From the NCBI GenBank assembly GCA_032027005.1, contig JAVSMW010000001.1, positions 124,001 to 188,000 on the forward strand: DNA of 64,000 bases, in the 5' to 3' direction. A program made the position numbers and the translations under genes. This stretch comes from JAVSMW01 sp032027005. GTDB lineage: Bacteria > Bacillota > Thermincolia > Thermincolales > UBA2595. Under the pieces are notes generated by a model. That model saw only the letters and a program-made list of their open reading frames with translations, made no database searches and was not told where the DNA came from. Positions 25,012 to 34,415 of the stretch are shown here, piece by piece; position 1 is the stretch's first letter, and every line of letters begins with the position of its first letter.

Positions 25012-26292
25012 CTATTCTATTTCATCCGCAGCCTCGGCAGCCTTCTGCAGGGCCTTCTCCACGGCGGCGATTACTCTGTTAAGCTCATCATCGGTAATAA
25101 TTAACGGTGGTTCAAGCCTGATTACCTTCTGATTATTAAAGGTAAAGGCTACAATAATCTCATCCTGAATCAGTTCATTCAGGACAAACCCGCCTAATCC
25201 TTCTTTAGTTAATTCAATCCCAATCAGCAGGCCTTTGCCCCTGACCTCTAACACGGCCTCAGGGACTGTCGCGGCAATCTCCCGCAGCCTTTTCAGCAGG
25301 TACTCACCTTTTACCCTGGCTTGACCCGCCAGATCCTGCCTGGTCATAACATCCAGACAGGCTGAAGCCGCAGCTGCCGCCAGGGGGTTCCCCCCCAGGG
25401 TGGAAGTATGAATAAAGGGGCTGTGGAAAAATGGTTCCCAGATTTCCGGTTTAGCCATAAAAGCTCCAATCGGCATGACTCCCCCGCCCAATGCCTTGGC
25501 CAGACACATCAGGTCAGGCTCGACGCCCCAGTGCTCCACAGCGAACATTTTACCGGTCCGGCCCAAACCGGTCTGAACTTCATCGATAATCAGCAGCACG
25601 TCTTTTTTATCACAGATCTCACGCACTTTCGGCAGGAAATCATCACCCGGCACATTAATCCCACCTTCGCCCTGTATAGGCTCTAGGATCACCGCAGCTG
25701 TATACTCATCGATAGCTGCCGCAATGGCATCGGCATCACCAAAGGGGACATGCTTAAAGTGAGGTAGAAGGGGCTCACAGGGCGCCCGAAACACATCCCG
25801 TCCGGTAGCACTCAGACTGCCCAAAGTCTTGCCGTGAAAGGCATTTACTGTGGAAATAATGCCAGGCTTTTTCTTATGTATGCGGGCTATTTTCATGGCA
25901 CCCTCTACTGCTTCTGTACCACTGTGGCAGAAAAAACTGTATTTCAGGTTCCCCGGAGTCAGTGCTGCTAATTTAGCAGCCAGCTCACCCACTGTCTGAT
26001 TAAACAAAACCCGGGAGCTTAAGGGCATCTTATCCAACTGGCTTTTCACCGCTGCCACAATCTCAGGATGCCTGTGCCCAAGACTGAAGGTGCCATATCC
26101 GCCAAGACAGTCCAGATACCTGTGCCCCTGGTTATCATAAATATAACACCCCTCAGCCCTTTCCTCAACCACACTGAGGCCCATAAACCTAAAAAGCCGG
26201 GCCAGAGTCGGGTTAATGTATTCTTCATAATTGTTTATAGTCTGCGCAATTATTTGTTCCGCTTCAGATTCAATTATTTCGGACAATTTCAT
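25012..26292 (-). CDS. class III aminotransferase (putrescine/ornithine type)
   Basis: 426 residues. PLP-dependent fold type I: YLDCLGGYGTFSLGHRHPEI, FCHSGTEAVEGAMKIAR, AFHGKTLGSLSATG, IIDEVQTGLGRTGKMFA and the lysine in LAKALGGGVMPIGAF. Closest in style to putrescine aminotransferase and acetylornithine-type enzymes; the substrate is not readable from sequence. GGGGG precedes the ATG. First gene of the operon with SRPBCC, glycosyltransferase, phosphatase-like protein and YfcE. Confidence 0.9.
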   Translation of the reverse strand: MKLSEIIESEAEQIIAQTINNYEEYINPTLARLFRFMGLSVVEERAEGCYIYDNQGHRYLDCLGGYGTFSLGHRHPEIVAAVKSQLDKMPLSSRVLFNQTVGELAAKLAALTPGNLKYSFFCHSGTEAVEGAMKIARIHKKKPGIISTVNAFHGKTLGSLSATGRDVFRAPCEPLLPHFKHVPFGDADAIAAAIDEYTAAVILEPIQGEGGINVPGDDFLPKVREICDKKDVLLIIDEVQTGLGRTGKMFAVEHWGVEPDLMCLAKALGGGVMPIGAFMAKPEIWEPFFHSPFIHTSTLGGNPLAAAAASACLDVMTRQDLAGQARVKGEYLLKRLREIAATVPEAVLEVRGKGLLIGIELTKEGLGGFVLNELIQDEIIVAFTFNNQKVIRLEPPLIITDDELNRVIAAVEKALQKAAEAADEIE

Positions 26293-26714
26293 ATTCCCCC
26301 TTTATATAATATACTGTTAAAGAAGCAAATAATAAACATAAAAGATTAGCCGCGGATGAACGCTGATAAACGCGGATATCAATGTTGATGAATAAGTACA
26401 AATAGATAAATTCGATTGTAAACAAGACAGTTTTAGTTTTTGATGAAAAAGCCTTAATTGGATTAATATTGGGATTTGTTCACTTAAATTTAATATGTAA
26501 TTCTTGATTGATACCCAAAATTCCTTGAATTACCACTATTAAAAAAATTCTTTTTTAAAATATCCCAGACTAACTAATTTACATTTTTTCCTGTATGTAT
26601 GTAGAATATACCATTGAAACCTTATTATTCCTATTATTTACAACCAATAAAAATGCAGCAACTATTAGGTCGCTGCTTAAAGGAAAAACATGATAAATGG
26701 GAAAATGTATTTTC
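26293..26714. other. intergenic stretch with one decayed dispersed repeat
   Basis: Mostly AT-rich. 26346-26378 reads tagccgcggatgaacgctga and on, a copy of the dispersed intergenic repeat also found near 52339 and 63440. It should hold the promoter of the aminotransferase operon, which I cannot pinpoint. Confidence 0.6.
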
Positions 26715-27689
26715 TTACAACCCAAGTACAGGCCAAATATCCACATCGACTTGGCCGGTAACCTCAAAGCCCCTTTCCTTCTGTAATTTCTTCAGGGCAA
26801 TTTCGGTGGCATGGCCAAAAATGCCATCTGCCTTGCCTGCCAAATAACCTTCGGCTATCAAGCCTTGCTGAACCAGCAAGACTGCTGTTCCTCTGTCGCC
26901 ATTGACCAAAGTTACTCTGTCTTCATACCGCTCCGGATAAACTTCCCCGATGATACGAACAACTGTTCCAGTATTTATCCACGGGTAAAGCTCTTCAACA
27001 TCACGATTCTGCATTCTGATGCAGCCATGACTTGCCTGTGTACCTATAGACCAAGGTTTATTTGTGCCATGAATACCGAAAATTCCCCAAGGCACATTCA
27101 AGCCCAGCCATCTGGTGCCAAAACCGGTTCCCCAGTTCATGGCTTTACGAGCCACCCGCCACTCCCCAATAGGCGTTGGGGTCTCGTCTTTACCTACAGC
27201 AACAGGATATTCCTTAAACTTTTTTTTATCATCATAGATAGTTAGTTTCTTCCTGTCAACATCTATTAGTATTTCCACAACACCTTTGGGGGCACTCCTT
27301 TTTGAGGTAGGAACAGCCTCAGTCTCAAACATGCCGGCAAGCCTCTGCCCCGTCTTCTGACCAATGACCCCATCGGCCTTGAGGTTATTTTGATGCTGAA
27401 ACTCCTGCACTGACTCCATAGTAGCCGGACTGTAAATTCCATCTATTTTTTGTTTGTAAAAGCCTAGTTTCTTTAAGGCCAGCTGATATTCAGCTATTTC
27501 CGGGCCGCTCATATATGGTGTTGTCAATTTAATCTCTTGCCGTATCCATTCATCTGGACAACAGTCATCTGCAGGCTCCCTTTGGGCGACTACCAATGAA
27601 TTGTCCGGGGTAACTGCGGCTGTCTCGGCCTGTGCTGCAATCAAAATCATAAAAAAAACACCAAAAAACAAGAGAGATTTCCTCAGCAA
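26715..27689 (-). CDS. L,D-transpeptidase (YkuD) with two peptidoglycan-binding domains
   Basis: 324 residues. Signal peptide at 1-22. PG_binding_1 domain at about 58-110 (AEYQLALKKLGFY, DGVIGQKTGQRL), YkuD catalytic domain at about 130-240 with FGIHGTNKPWS and the active-site ASHGCIRMQNRDVEEL, then a second PG_binding domain (VQQGLIAEGYLAGKADGIFG). Forms 3-3 peptidoglycan cross-links or attaches proteins, outside the membrane; in spore formers also found in cortex or coat. TTG start, GAGGAG eight bases upstream. Confidence 0.93.
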   Translation of the reverse strand: MLRKSLLFFGVFFMILIAAQAETAAVTPDNSLVVAQREPADDCCPDEWIRQEIKLTTPYMSGPEIAEYQLALKKLGFYKQKIDGIYSPATMESVQEFQHQNNLKADGVIGQKTGQRLAGMFETEAVPTSKRSAPKGVVEILIDVDRKKLTIYDDKKKFKEYPVAVGKDETPTPIGEWRVARKAMNWGTGFGTRWLGLNVPWGIFGIHGTNKPWSIGTQASHGCIRMQNRDVEELYPWINTGTVVRIIGEVYPERYEDRVTLVNGDRGTAVLLVQQGLIAEGYLAGKADGIFGHATEIALKKLQKERGFEVTGQVDVDIWPVLGL

Positions 27690-27764
27690 ATCATCAACTC
27701 CTCAACACTAGAATCTCTCTCATATTTTGTGTTCAATTGTAAACTTGTATTCAATGCATTTTCA

Positions 27765-29957
27765 TTAAATATTAAATTTGCATTCGGATAAAACTGCGGC
27801 CAGCGGCATCGTCAGGTAAGTAAAAATTATAGCCGTTGCAATTATACCTGTGTCATTAAAGGCAAAGGCTACAATTCCACTGTAGAATATTGCTTCAAAA
27901 GAATTAAACTGGGCAGGATGTGATTTTTCAACAAAACCTCTGATGTGCTGCATTTTCTGCTTAATTAAAAAACAGATATAGAGCTCAGCCCCAAACAAAA
28001 TATTCCACGGCGGGAGAATCAGCATCACCCCAAAGAGGCTCAGCTTGGATTTTAATATTTCCGCAAACTTGGTCCCAAACCCTTCAGATAACAGTGCCCC
28101 CCAAACTTTGCCGGCATGGGTCTGGCTCCCGTTGAGGTAATCAAAATATGCAATTCCTAATTCCACCGTAAATACTAGGGCAACTGTAGCCACAACCCAT
28201 CTTTTCTGTAAGGGGCGGTTAAAGGCCAGGATCATTAGGGTCACAACCCCGGTGGTCATGGCTGCAATTGTACCTCCGACATTAGCCCCCAGCCCGGGGG
28301 TTTGAGTTAAAATCACAGCCAGCAGCCAGGCTAACCCAATTATAACTCTCAGAGGCCTTTTCAGCCCAATCCGGTGAAACCAGTAAAACATGGCAAATAC
28401 TGTTGAGCCAAGCAAGAGCCCCATGCAGTCGTTATTCATGCCATAGTACCGGCCTCCGGAGAAAACATCGTTAAAGCCAAGGGGAGTATTATAGAGAGAC
28501 CCGAGCCCAATTAAGGTAACTATGAGTAGAAAAAGGGCTGTACTCAAGCTTAACCAACCCATGCCAGCCACTGCAGCGGCACTGGTTTTTGATAAAAACC
28601 AGCCAAGCAGGACTGTGAGCAAACAAGCTAATGCGAGATACAGATAATATAGTTGTGCTTGGGCAGCTGCCGTGGCCAGCAGGGCGGCTGCAGGCCAGGC
28701 GATAGTCATTACCGCCAAGGCCCTCATAATTCTGGGACTCACCATTGTATGCAATTTAAAAATGGTGAGGTAAAGAGTAATTAAAGCGGCCAGCAGCAAA
28801 GTTACATATATCCCATGCACTATGTACCGTGATGTTTTTACCCGCACAAACTCGTCCAGATTATTGGCAACTATGCCAAGGTTGTCAGAACTGGGCAGAG
28901 TAGTAATGCTCTCCCCAATGAAATTCATTTTTTCAGGGTCATAGCCCAGCTTGGCAAAAATGGTGGGTCCAATATCGATATTGGCAGCCAGTCCAGTTCG
29001 TCTGGTGGTATTAGAATTAAGCACTCCGGGAGCTTGGTTTTTATCATAGATGATAATTGGTGCCAGTGAGTTATTAACCATTGCCGGTTCATTGAGGGGC
29101 GGTGTGGGACTTACTATAATAAGCACAGTTTTTTGCCAATCCACTGTCTTTAATAACCGGCCGAGAAAAAAGTCGGCATTGGTTAAAGCCTGACTTTTCA
29201 GTTCCATAATCTGCTCATGGTCATACAGGTCTCTTTTAACCGCCGCACTCACTCTGGCAGTGTCGCCAAAATCTATAAAGGTCAAATCACTTAATGTTAA
29301 GACCTCCAAAGTGCTGTTAAGCAGTTTCTCGGGATTAGTTCTGCTCCCCCAGGCATACTGAGAGTCTTTTACGAGCAGACTGGGGCTTGTATTTCCAAAT
29401 GGAATCAGCCCCGATTTATCCATTGCCAATAAAGTGGCATCATTATCAGGCCTGTCAGTATCCGAATTACCGACCAGGGCAACCTTAATGCCATATTGCT
29501 TGGCTAATTCCCCGATTTTACCGAGAGTATAATTAGGATAATTCCGGTAAACTATTTCATTCAGGACCTCGGAATCAACATTGCGAAGGGTGCTGATGCT
29601 TCTCTGGCCACTGCCTTCCACCGGTGAGCTGTCAATTTTATACCCACCGGCCGGTTCTTCAACCTGAGTCCGCACACCCATCCCCATAGTGAGGTACCCA
29701 CTGGCCCTGTTGACTGTGGTCAGTGATTTGGTACGTGTGTTAATCAGTCCCACTCCGCTGTGGTCTGCCAAATCCTTAAGATTAGGAAAGTTATCCAGGT
29801 CACTGAGTGACAGCCCGTCCAATAAAAAAACAACTACCTTGCGCCCGTCAGTGTCTTCAGAACCATTTACAGTTACTGGCGCAGAGAGGAGCAGGATTAT
29901 CATCACAGCCATTACAGGAAGCATTATCTTGATTTTATTTTTTTGCAATAATCCCAC
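27765..29957 (-). CDS. second alkaline-phosphatase-like membrane protein (paralogue)
   Basis: 730 residues, same plan as 21090-23357: N-terminal membrane anchor, phosphatase-like domain (VVVFLLDGLSLSDLDNF, ASGYLTMGMG, VALVGNSDTDRP, FIDFGDTARV) and about ten C-terminal membrane helices with YYGMNNDCMGLLLGS, LGANVGGTIAAMT and FNDTGIIATA. It too lacks the terminal DHG metal motif (IIVSPTPPLNEP). GTG start preceded by GGAGG. It follows a DedA gene and precedes the L,D-transpeptidase, again an envelope setting. Function unknown. Confidence 0.7.
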   Translation of the reverse strand: MGLLQKNKIKIMLPVMAVMIILLLSAPVTVNGSEDTDGRKVVVFLLDGLSLSDLDNFPNLKDLADHSGVGLINTRTKSLTTVNRASGYLTMGMGVRTQVEEPAGGYKIDSSPVEGSGQRSISTLRNVDSEVLNEIVYRNYPNYTLGKIGELAKQYGIKVALVGNSDTDRPDNDATLLAMDKSGLIPFGNTSPSLLVKDSQYAWGSRTNPEKLLNSTLEVLTLSDLTFIDFGDTARVSAAVKRDLYDHEQIMELKSQALTNADFFLGRLLKTVDWQKTVLIIVSPTPPLNEPAMVNNSLAPIIIYDKNQAPGVLNSNTTRRTGLAANIDIGPTIFAKLGYDPEKMNFIGESITTLPSSDNLGIVANNLDEFVRVKTSRYIVHGIYVTLLLAALITLYLTIFKLHTMVSPRIMRALAVMTIAWPAAALLATAAAQAQLYYLYLALACLLTVLLGWFLSKTSAAAVAGMGWLSLSTALFLLIVTLIGLGSLYNTPLGFNDVFSGGRYYGMNNDCMGLLLGSTVFAMFYWFHRIGLKRPLRVIIGLAWLLAVILTQTPGLGANVGGTIAAMTTGVVTLMILAFNRPLQKRWVVATVALVFTVELGIAYFDYLNGSQTHAGKVWGALLSEGFGTKFAEILKSKLSLFGVMLILPPWNILFGAELYICFLIKQKMQHIRGFVEKSHPAQFNSFEAIFYSGIVAFAFNDTGIIATAIIFTYLTMPLAAVLSECKFNI

Positions 29958-29979
29958 TGTTATATATCCTCCAAAGCCA

Positions 29980-30585
29980 TCACAAACTCTTTTTACGCTT
30001 GGAAAGTTTAAAAATAATATAGATCGAAATAAACAGAGCTGCTAATCCCCAAATAACCAGGTTATACTTGGCCAGTAAAACTGCTATCCGTTCCCAATGC
30101 CGACCCAGCAATTTACCGACGATAACAAAAGTTAAACACCACAAAAAAGCACCGGCCAGAGATAATGGCAAAAAAAGCACTAATTTCATCTTGGCAATAC
30201 CTGCAGTATATGCACTCAGGGGCCTGATCCCCGGTATAAAGCGGCCTAACAACAAAACCAGGATACCGTGCCTGTTAAACCACCGCTCTGCCTGATCCAG
30301 TTTCTTTTTGTTGAGCCAAATATATCTGCCATACCGCTCCAATAATGGCCTGCCAAATTTTCTGCCCAGTGTATAAGCGATTATTGTTCCAGTCAGTGAT
30401 CCGGCAACTGCTGCCAAGAGCGCACCTTCAAACCGGAGAATACCTGTATAGATCAAATAACCTGTATATGTCAGAACTATTTCACCAGGGAATGGAAAAC
30501 CCAGGAACTCGATCAGTAATCCCAAAAATAAACCGGGGTAACCCCATATTCCAATGAATTGAAGAGCTTTGTCTAATTTTTGCAT
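29980..30585 (-). CDS. DedA family membrane protein
   Basis: About 201 residues, several membrane helices. EFLGFPFPGEIVLTYTGYLIYTG, YTLGRKFGRPLLERYG and LLGRFIPGIRPLSAYTAGIAKM are DedA signatures. Family members include undecaprenyl-phosphate or phospholipid flippases/transporters, which fits the polysaccharide and wall genes nearby. I prefer the ATG at 30585; the frame is open 21 codons further and no ribosome site is decisive. Confidence 0.88.
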   Translation of the reverse strand: MQKLDKALQFIGIWGYPGLFLGLLIEFLGFPFPGEIVLTYTGYLIYTGILRFEGALLAAVAGSLTGTIIAYTLGRKFGRPLLERYGRYIWLNKKKLDQAERWFNRHGILVLLLGRFIPGIRPLSAYTAGIAKMKLVLFLPLSLAGAFLWCLTFVIVGKLLGRHWERIAVLLAKYNLVIWGLAALFISIYIIFKLSKRKKSL

Positions 30586-30661
30586 GTAAGCTGGAACCCC
30601 TTTATACACTTTGTAAACAATTGTACCACTTTTAAATATTGTTTCCAAGTCAATTAGCTTT

Positions 30662-30688
30662 TAAAAAATTAAACCGCCTGCTGGCGGT
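30662..30688 (-). terminator. rho-independent terminator
   Basis: ACCGCC (30673-30678) pairs with GGCGGT (30683-30688); on the minus strand it is followed by TTAATTTTTT. Ends the transcript of the binding-protein gene and the two small frames after it. Confidence 0.8.
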
Positions 30689-30696
30689 ATAATCAT

Positions 30697-30834
30697 TTAG
30701 GACCGACTGGAGGCTCCGGGCAATTCCTCCGGGCTCACGAAATCTCCCAGCTTCACCCTTACTAATGCCTCATCAGGAACACGCACCCTCTCATTAAAGA
30801 CCCTGCCGAGGGGTTTTGTGGCATCAATAATCAT
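30697..30834 (-). CDS. 45-residue protein of unknown function
   Basis: Reads MIIDATKPLGRVFNERVRVP and continues acidic to basic without membrane segment. GAGGG lies four to five bases before the ATG, and the ATG overlaps the stop of an 11-codon frame as ATGA, a sign of translational coupling. Downstream of the TAXI binding protein gene, upstream of a terminator. No family recognised. Confidence 0.5.
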   Translation of the reverse strand: MIIDATKPLGRVFNERVRVPDEALVRVKLGDFVSPEELPGASSRS

Positions 30835-30866
30835 TTTTCCCTCACTTCCTTTTCTTCCCTACTCAT
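30831..30866 (-). CDS. 11-residue leader-like frame
   Basis: ATG with AAGGAGG seven bases upstream, reading MSREEKEVREK and ending in an ATGA overlap with the 45-residue frame. It may be a translated leader, or the stump of a TRAP permease gene that usually follows such binding proteins. Confidence 0.4.
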   Translation of the reverse strand: MSREEKEVREK

Positions 30867-30887
30867 GGTAGTGCCTCCTTAGTACTC

Positions 30888-32018
30888 TTACTTCTTGGCT
30901 GCTAGTAGTTCCTGCTGACGCTTCTCATGGGTGTCTTTCCAAACCCCTTTTTCTTTATAGAATTTAACAGCACCTGGATGGAAAGGAACAGTAAACAGGT
31001 CAACTATGAAATTTTCCGGGGTCCAGTCCAGAAGGTTTTTGTTGATGGCACCCAGGTCTTTATTTTTGTCCCACAGAGCTTTAATGATATTGTAAACAAC
31101 ATCTTCTTCCAGGCTTTCCCGCCCTACAAGATAGAAGTCATACTGCATGAGGTAAGTAGGATCTTCTTTGATTCCGGTATTGCCTTTGTCAGGCTTAAGG
31201 GGCACTAATACTGCCGGGAACAAATCCTGCATCCGTTTGAGGGCCTCTGGTGATGGATCAAAGGAGATAAAGCGTGCTCCCTTGCCGGCATCGAGTTCAG
31301 CCACAACGCCCATACCCGGCTGGGCACAACCATTGATGTCAGCTTTACCTTCGATAACTGCCCTAACACCTGCATCGACGCTGGGTGAAGCAGCCGGCTT
31401 AATATCCTTTTCAGTAAGACCCAAATTTGCCATGGATGCTTTAATAATCTGTGTTTGTCCAGGGCTTCCGGTCATTGTTGTGACCATCCGCTTGCCTTTC
31501 ATGTCTGCCACAGTTTTAATTCCTGTTGCCTCTGATACTAATACACCGTTAGCAGCCTTATGTCCACTGGTAATGAGCATAACAGGGAATCCTTTGCCGC
31601 CGGAAATCTTGTCATAACCAGCGCCGCCCTTCCAACCCATTTCTGCATCCCAGTTATTCAGAACACCCAGGTCCATTTCATTGGTGTTCATCATTTGCAT
31701 CCACTCAGCAGGTCCGCTGGAAGCAATAGTCTTAACTTCTGCACCGAGTTCCCGGCTTAAAATAGTGGATATACCTGATCCCATGGCATTAACGATACTG
31801 CCAACACCATGGGTGCCTAATGCCATTACTTTGGCCTGAGGAGCTTTATCCTCAGCTTTCCCTTCAGTTTTGGTCTCACCTTGAGTTTTGGTCTCACCTT
31901 GAGTTTCGGTCTTGGTTTCTGTTTTTCCGCTATCGCCGCTGGAGGAACAACCTGCCTGGAAAATCATTGCTAAGGACAAAAGTAAGATTACTATAACAGC
32001 ACCGAACTTTTTCATCAT
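30888..32018 (-). CDS. TAXI-family TRAP transporter solute-binding lipoprotein
   Basis: 376 residues. Lipoprotein signal with lipobox QAGC at about 21-24, then a low-complexity linker with repeated ETKT units, and the TAXI domain (MALGTHGVGSIVNAMGSGIS, SSGPAEWMQMMNTNEMDLGV, PAASPSVDAGVRAVIEGKAD). Such proteins deliver small acids such as glutamate or dicarboxylates to a TRAP permease. No permease gene is present in this window, which is unusual. AAAGGGG precedes the two possible ATG codons. Confidence 0.9.
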   Translation of the reverse strand: MMKKFGAVIVILLLSLAMIFQAGCSSSGDSGKTETKTETQGETKTQGETKTEGKAEDKAPQAKVMALGTHGVGSIVNAMGSGISTILSRELGAEVKTIASSGPAEWMQMMNTNEMDLGVLNNWDAEMGWKGGAGYDKISGGKGFPVMLITSGHKAANGVLVSEATGIKTVADMKGKRMVTTMTGSPGQTQIIKASMANLGLTEKDIKPAASPSVDAGVRAVIEGKADINGCAQPGMGVVAELDAGKGARFISFDPSPEALKRMQDLFPAVLVPLKPDKGNTGIKEDPTYLMQYDFYLVGRESLEEDVVYNIIKALWDKNKDLGAINKNLLDWTPENFIVDLFTVPFHPGAVKFYKEKGVWKDTHEKRQQELLAAKK

Positions 32019-32603
32019 CTTTTTACCCCTTTCTTTGAACCGGAATTAAAATTCTAATGTGCAATTTTCAAATTCTGTTTGTTATGTAAATTACAATTTC
32101 TATCATAGAAATCTTATTAAATTTTCTAGATTTTATCTATTTGTTTATGGTTAATAGTAAAATTTCAATCCCTAATGGACATAATTTTGTATCTTAAGGT
32201 TGGAGAAAAATTCCCACAACCGGACGCAGCTTGTTTACAGTTAACGGCTAAATAATGCACTTCAACCTCAGCTACAAGGGCAGGGATAATTAAGTTCCGG
32301 CCTTTGTTTATGTGTAAAATCTATATCATTTCACCCTCCAATTAATGCATTTCATCTGTAACAGGTATGTTTTTAGCACTTAATGGTTTGTGCCGGTTTG
32401 TTTTTCAAGCCTTCGTTTTTGTGACACAAACTACATTGAATTATGATAATTCCTACACTCAATAAGTGATTAAAGCAATATAGGATAATTTAGATAAATG
32501 ATATACTGGAGCTAACCAACGACATCTTTGAGACGAAGGTGGTATAGCAGCTTATAATACCACTGCTTTTGCATTAATACATTCATCTAAAGGAGGGGTT
32601 CAC
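32019..32603. other. intergenic region between the binding protein and alsS
   Basis: AT-rich, 585 bases between divergent genes. It holds the promoters of both; only the hairpin near 32538-32563 is distinctive. I see no further gene. Confidence 0.5.
32531..32571 (+). promoter_or_regulatory. hairpin with T-box-like core before alsS
   Basis: GTGGTAT (32539-32545) pairs with ATACCAC (32557-32563), followed by TGCTTTT. The 5' side reads GAAGGTGGTATAGCAG, which resembles the T-box consensus AAGGGTGGTACCGCG. A full T-box leader with stem I is not visible, so this may instead be a plain attenuator. Confidence 0.25.
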
Positions 32604-34244
32604 ATTAAAGTCTCGGATTTATTGATCAAGTGTTTGGAACAAGAGGGCGTAGAGTATATTTTTGGTATTCCGGGTGAGGAAACATTAGATATAATGGAAT
32701 CTTTACGGGATTCCAAGATAAAATTCATTTTAACCAGACACGAACAGGGTGCTGCTTTTATGGCTGATGTTTACGGCCGGTTAACCGGTAAAGCGGGCGT
32801 CTGCTTAGCAACTCTGGGCCCTGGTGCAACAAATTTAATTACCGGTGTCGCAGATGCAAATTTAGACCAGGCCCCCCTTGTGGCAATTACCGGTCAAAAA
32901 GGTCTTAAAGGGATGCACAAGGAATCTCATCAGTATATTGATGTAGTGGAAATGTTTAAGCCTATAACTAAGTGGAATACTCAAATAAAATCTGGAGAAG
33001 TAGTACCGGAAATTATCAGAAAGGCCTTTAAAGAGGCAACGTCTGAAAAGCCGGGGGCTGTCCATATCGAATTGCCGGAGGATATTGCAGGAGCCTCTGT
33101 GGATGACAGAATTTTTCCGTTAAAACCAAATGGTTTTCGCATCGGAACTCCAGAAGAAACTGATATTGACAGGACTGTAAAGTTGCTGCAAGAGGCAAAA
33201 AAACCAATAATTCTCGCAGGTAATGGTGTTATAAGAGCCGGAGCAAGTGATGAACTAATCAAATTTGCCGAAAAAAATCAAATTCCCGTTGCCAACACTT
33301 TCATGGGCAAGGGTGTAATTCCTTATACGCACCCATTGTCACTGATGACCATCGGTCTTCAGTCCCACGATTATGTAACCTGCGGCTTTGATGCAGCTGA
33401 CTTAATAATTACTATAGGGTATGATTTTGTCGAATATGAGCCGGCTTTATGGAATCACGATAAAAATAAAAAAATTATTCATATTGATACTAACATGGCA
33501 GAAGTAGATGTACATTATCGCGCCGGTGTTGAAATTATTGCTGATATCAAGGAGACCTTAAATATACTCACTGCCAAAACAGGCTTTGATAAATCCTGGG
33601 AAATGGTAACTACATTGAGAAAAATGATCCTGGATGAACTAAGCCTGCATCACGACAACAAAGATTTCCCTGTCAAACCGCAAAAACTAATTCATGACCT
33701 GAGGCATTGTTTGGATGATGAGGATATTCTGATCTCTGACGTGGGAGCCCATAAAATGTGGATTGCCCGCATGTATCTAGCTGCTAAGCCAAACTCTGTA
33801 ATTATTTCTAATGGATATGCTACTATGGGTATTGCAGTTCCGGGTGGAATTGCCGCTAAATTAGCCCACACAAATAAAAAAGTGGTTGCTGTTACAGGCG
33901 ATGGTGGCTTCATGATGAATTCACAAGAAATTGAAACTGCTGTGCGGCTGAAGATACCTTATGTAGTTGTGGTTGTTAATGATGAGCACTACGGCCTAAT
34001 TAAGTGGAAACAGGAAGCCAGGTTTAAAAATTACACCGGAGTAAGCTTTAAAAACCCCAATTTTGTCACATATGCTGAAAGTTTTGGGGCTAAAGGGTAT
34101 CATATTGGAAAGACAGAGGATTTAATCCCTACAATAAAGAACGCGCTAAATGACAATGTTGTCTCAATAATCAGTGTCCCCATAGACTATAGTGAGAATA
34201 TGAAGCTGACAAAAAAACTCGGGCAAAATATTTGTCCCATTTAA
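32604..34244 (+). CDS. alsS: acetolactate synthase (catabolic AlsS type), ATT start
   Basis: 546 residues if read from ATT 32604. Thiamine-diphosphate enzyme joining two pyruvates to acetolactate. Seen: FGIPGEETLDIMESL, the cofactor Glu in RHEQGAAFMA, GDGGFMMNSQEIETAVRL as ThDP/Mg motif, and the AlsS-like ending VPIDYSENMKL. GGAGG stands seven bases before ATT, and KVSDLLIKCLEQEGVEY then matches the family N terminus; the first ordinary start (TTG 32622) would be 15 bases from the site and clip it. No regulatory subunit gene follows, as for AlsS. Confidence 0.9.
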   Translation: MKVSDLLIKCLEQEGVEYIFGIPGEETLDIMESLRDSKIKFILTRHEQGAAFMADVYGRLTGKAGVCLATLGPGATNLITGVADANLDQAPLVAITGQKGLKGMHKESHQYIDVVEMFKPITKWNTQIKSGEVVPEIIRKAFKEATSEKPGAVHIELPEDIAGASVDDRIFPLKPNGFRIGTPEETDIDRTVKLLQEAKKPIILAGNGVIRAGASDELIKFAEKNQIPVANTFMGKGVIPYTHPLSLMTIGLQSHDYVTCGFDAADLIITIGYDFVEYEPALWNHDKNKKIIHIDTNMAEVDVHYRAGVEIIADIKETLNILTAKTGFDKSWEMVTTLRKMILDELSLHHDNKDFPVKPQKLIHDLRHCLDDEDILISDVGAHKMWIARMYLAAKPNSVIISNGYATMGIAVPGGIAAKLAHTNKKVVAVTGDGGFMMNSQEIETAVRLKIPYVVVVVNDEHYGLIKWKQEARFKNYTGVSFKNPNFVTYAESFGAKGYHIGKTEDLIPTIKNALNDNVVSIISVPIDYSENMKLTKKLGQNICPI

Positions 34245-34248
34245 CAAA

Positions 34249-34292
34249 GAAAGTCCTCCTATCATAGTTTTTCTACGATGGGAGGACTTTCT
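34249..34292 (+). terminator. rho-independent terminator of alsS
   Basis: GAAAGTCCTCC (34249-34259) pairs exactly with GGAGGACTTTC (34281-34291); TTCT follows. The preceding A-rich side makes it usable in both directions. Confidence 0.8.
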
Positions 34293-34415
34293 TCTGTCCG
34301 GAAATTTAATGAGAATTATTTTGTAACCTGATATAACAAAAAACCACTTCCCTTCAGTATAGTATACCCATAGGTAAGTGGTCTAAAATCGTTCAAACCC
34401 TTGATATTATTTAAC

